In this document: positions 5,360 through 5,533 of the stretch, one piece after another
Layout: the number at the start of each line of letters is the position of its first letter
Numbering within the stretch: the stretch's first letter is position 1
Source: Deinococcales bacterium
GTDB lineage: Bacteria; Deinococcota; Deinococci; Deinococcales; Deinococcaceae
Length of the DNA: 5,533 nt
Reading direction: 5' to 3'
Assembly: GCA_025359705.1 (NCBI GenBank)
Contig: JANYFS010000323.1
Span: 1 to 5,533 of the forward strand
Position numbers and translations under genes: made by a program
Notes under the pieces: model-generated
What the model was told of the DNA's origin: nothing
Database searches by the model: none
What the model saw: only the letters and a program-made list of their open reading frames with translations

Positions 5360-5533
5360 CTAAAAAGTCTGATCCCAACTCAAATTCTCGAGCCTGCTTT
5401 GGGTTATGGGCAGGTTTTGGCTTTGGGCGGTTTGGGTTAGGCGCTCGAGCTTGTCGCGGCCCAGACCCACCAATTGGGCCACCACTTTGTCGGCAATTAC
5501 GCGGTCTAGCGAGATTCCTTTGCTGGAGAGTTG
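5360..5533 (-). CDS. C-terminal end of an unrecognised protein (partial)
   Basis: A minus-strand frame is open from the right edge of the window to a TAG at 5360, giving the last 57 residues of a protein whose start lies outside. I do not recognise it. The first half (around KGISLDRVIADKVVAQLV and GLGRDKLERL) looks like charged amphipathic helices, and the end is polar (SRLENLSWDQTF). Two CTCGAG copies both encode Leu-Glu, as is usual for genes here, and codon use resembles its neighbours. It converges on the hydrolase gene across an AT-rich gap of 274 bp. That gap shows no clear terminator for this gene. Confidence 0.7.
   Translation of the reverse strand, partial: QLSSKGISLDRVIADKVVAQLVGLGRDKLERLTQTAQSQNLPITQSRLENLSWDQTF

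Larger units (their letters stand above)
51..5449. repeat. Highly iterated palindrome CTCGAG, 39 copies
   Basis: By direct reading, CTCGAG starts at 51, 142, 225, 366, 396, 465, 540, 735, 759, 801, 855, 1008, 1117, 1211, 1358, 1397, 1674, 1799, 1938, 1979, 2049, 2136, 2246, 2347, 2447, 2460, 2589, 3131, 3271, 3324, 3389, 3758, 3846, 3981, 4206, 4330, 5252, 5387 and 5444. About 1.35 would be expected with equal base frequencies. Twelve copies are outside the well-supported genes. Within genes, 19 encode Leu-Glu, 5 lie in the TCG (Ser) phase and 3 in the CGA (Arg) phase. Neighbouring bases show no strict consensus beyond the hexamer. Spread through all phases and intergenic DNA argues for a DNA-level cause rather than protein sequence. 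The coordinates give the span holding the copies, not one continuous element. Confidence 0.95.

Overview
The window looks like chromosome from the phylum Deinococcota (Deinococcus-Thermus). The strongest evidence is a MglB/MglA pair whose lengths (163 and 196 residues) and key residues (P-loop, R53, Q82) match the Thermus thermophilus proteins as I recall them. Base composition is close to balanced, lower than Thermus, so a lower-GC Deinococcus-type genus is plausible. I cannot name a genus.

Layout, left to right. (1) 10-2259, minus strand: an apparent operon. A strong promoter (TTGGCA-N17-TATACT) reads first into a 37-codon ORF with a near-ideal Shine-Dalgarno, then a RIO-family kinase. The kinase is translationally coupled (GTGA overlap) to a 172-aa DinB/YfiT-like protein, followed 33 nt later by a second, 151-aa DinB-like protein. 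(2) 2260-2567: a repeat-rich intergenic stretch holding two oppositely oriented 7-bp tandem arrays, the first copy of a ~52-bp hairpin element, and the mglA terminator. (3) 2568-3741, minus strand: mglB then mglA, driven by an extended -10 that sits so close to the mglB ATG that the message should be leaderless. (4) 3742-4089: a non-coding stretch with an AT-rich palindrome, a candidate promoter and a triple 13-bp repeat. (5) 4090-5085, plus strand: an exported lipoprotein alpha/beta hydrolase. (6) 5086-5359: AT-rich convergent intergenic region with the second copy of the hairpin element. (7) 5360-5533, minus strand: the C-terminal end of an unrecognised gene.

MglA is a Ras-like polarity GTPase and MglB its Roadblock-type GAP partner. 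The RIO kinase/DinB/DinB cluster has no function I can assign. Its organisation implies the three proteins are made together.

The most striking feature cuts across all genes. The palindrome CTCGAG occurs 39 times in 5.5 kb, against about 1.35 expected with equal base frequencies. It is found in coding and non-coding DNA and in all three codon phases, so it behaves like a highly iterated palindrome comparable in style to HIP1 of cyanobacteria. It is absent from a 916-bp stretch covering the catalytic part of the hydrolase and from 536 bp of mglA.
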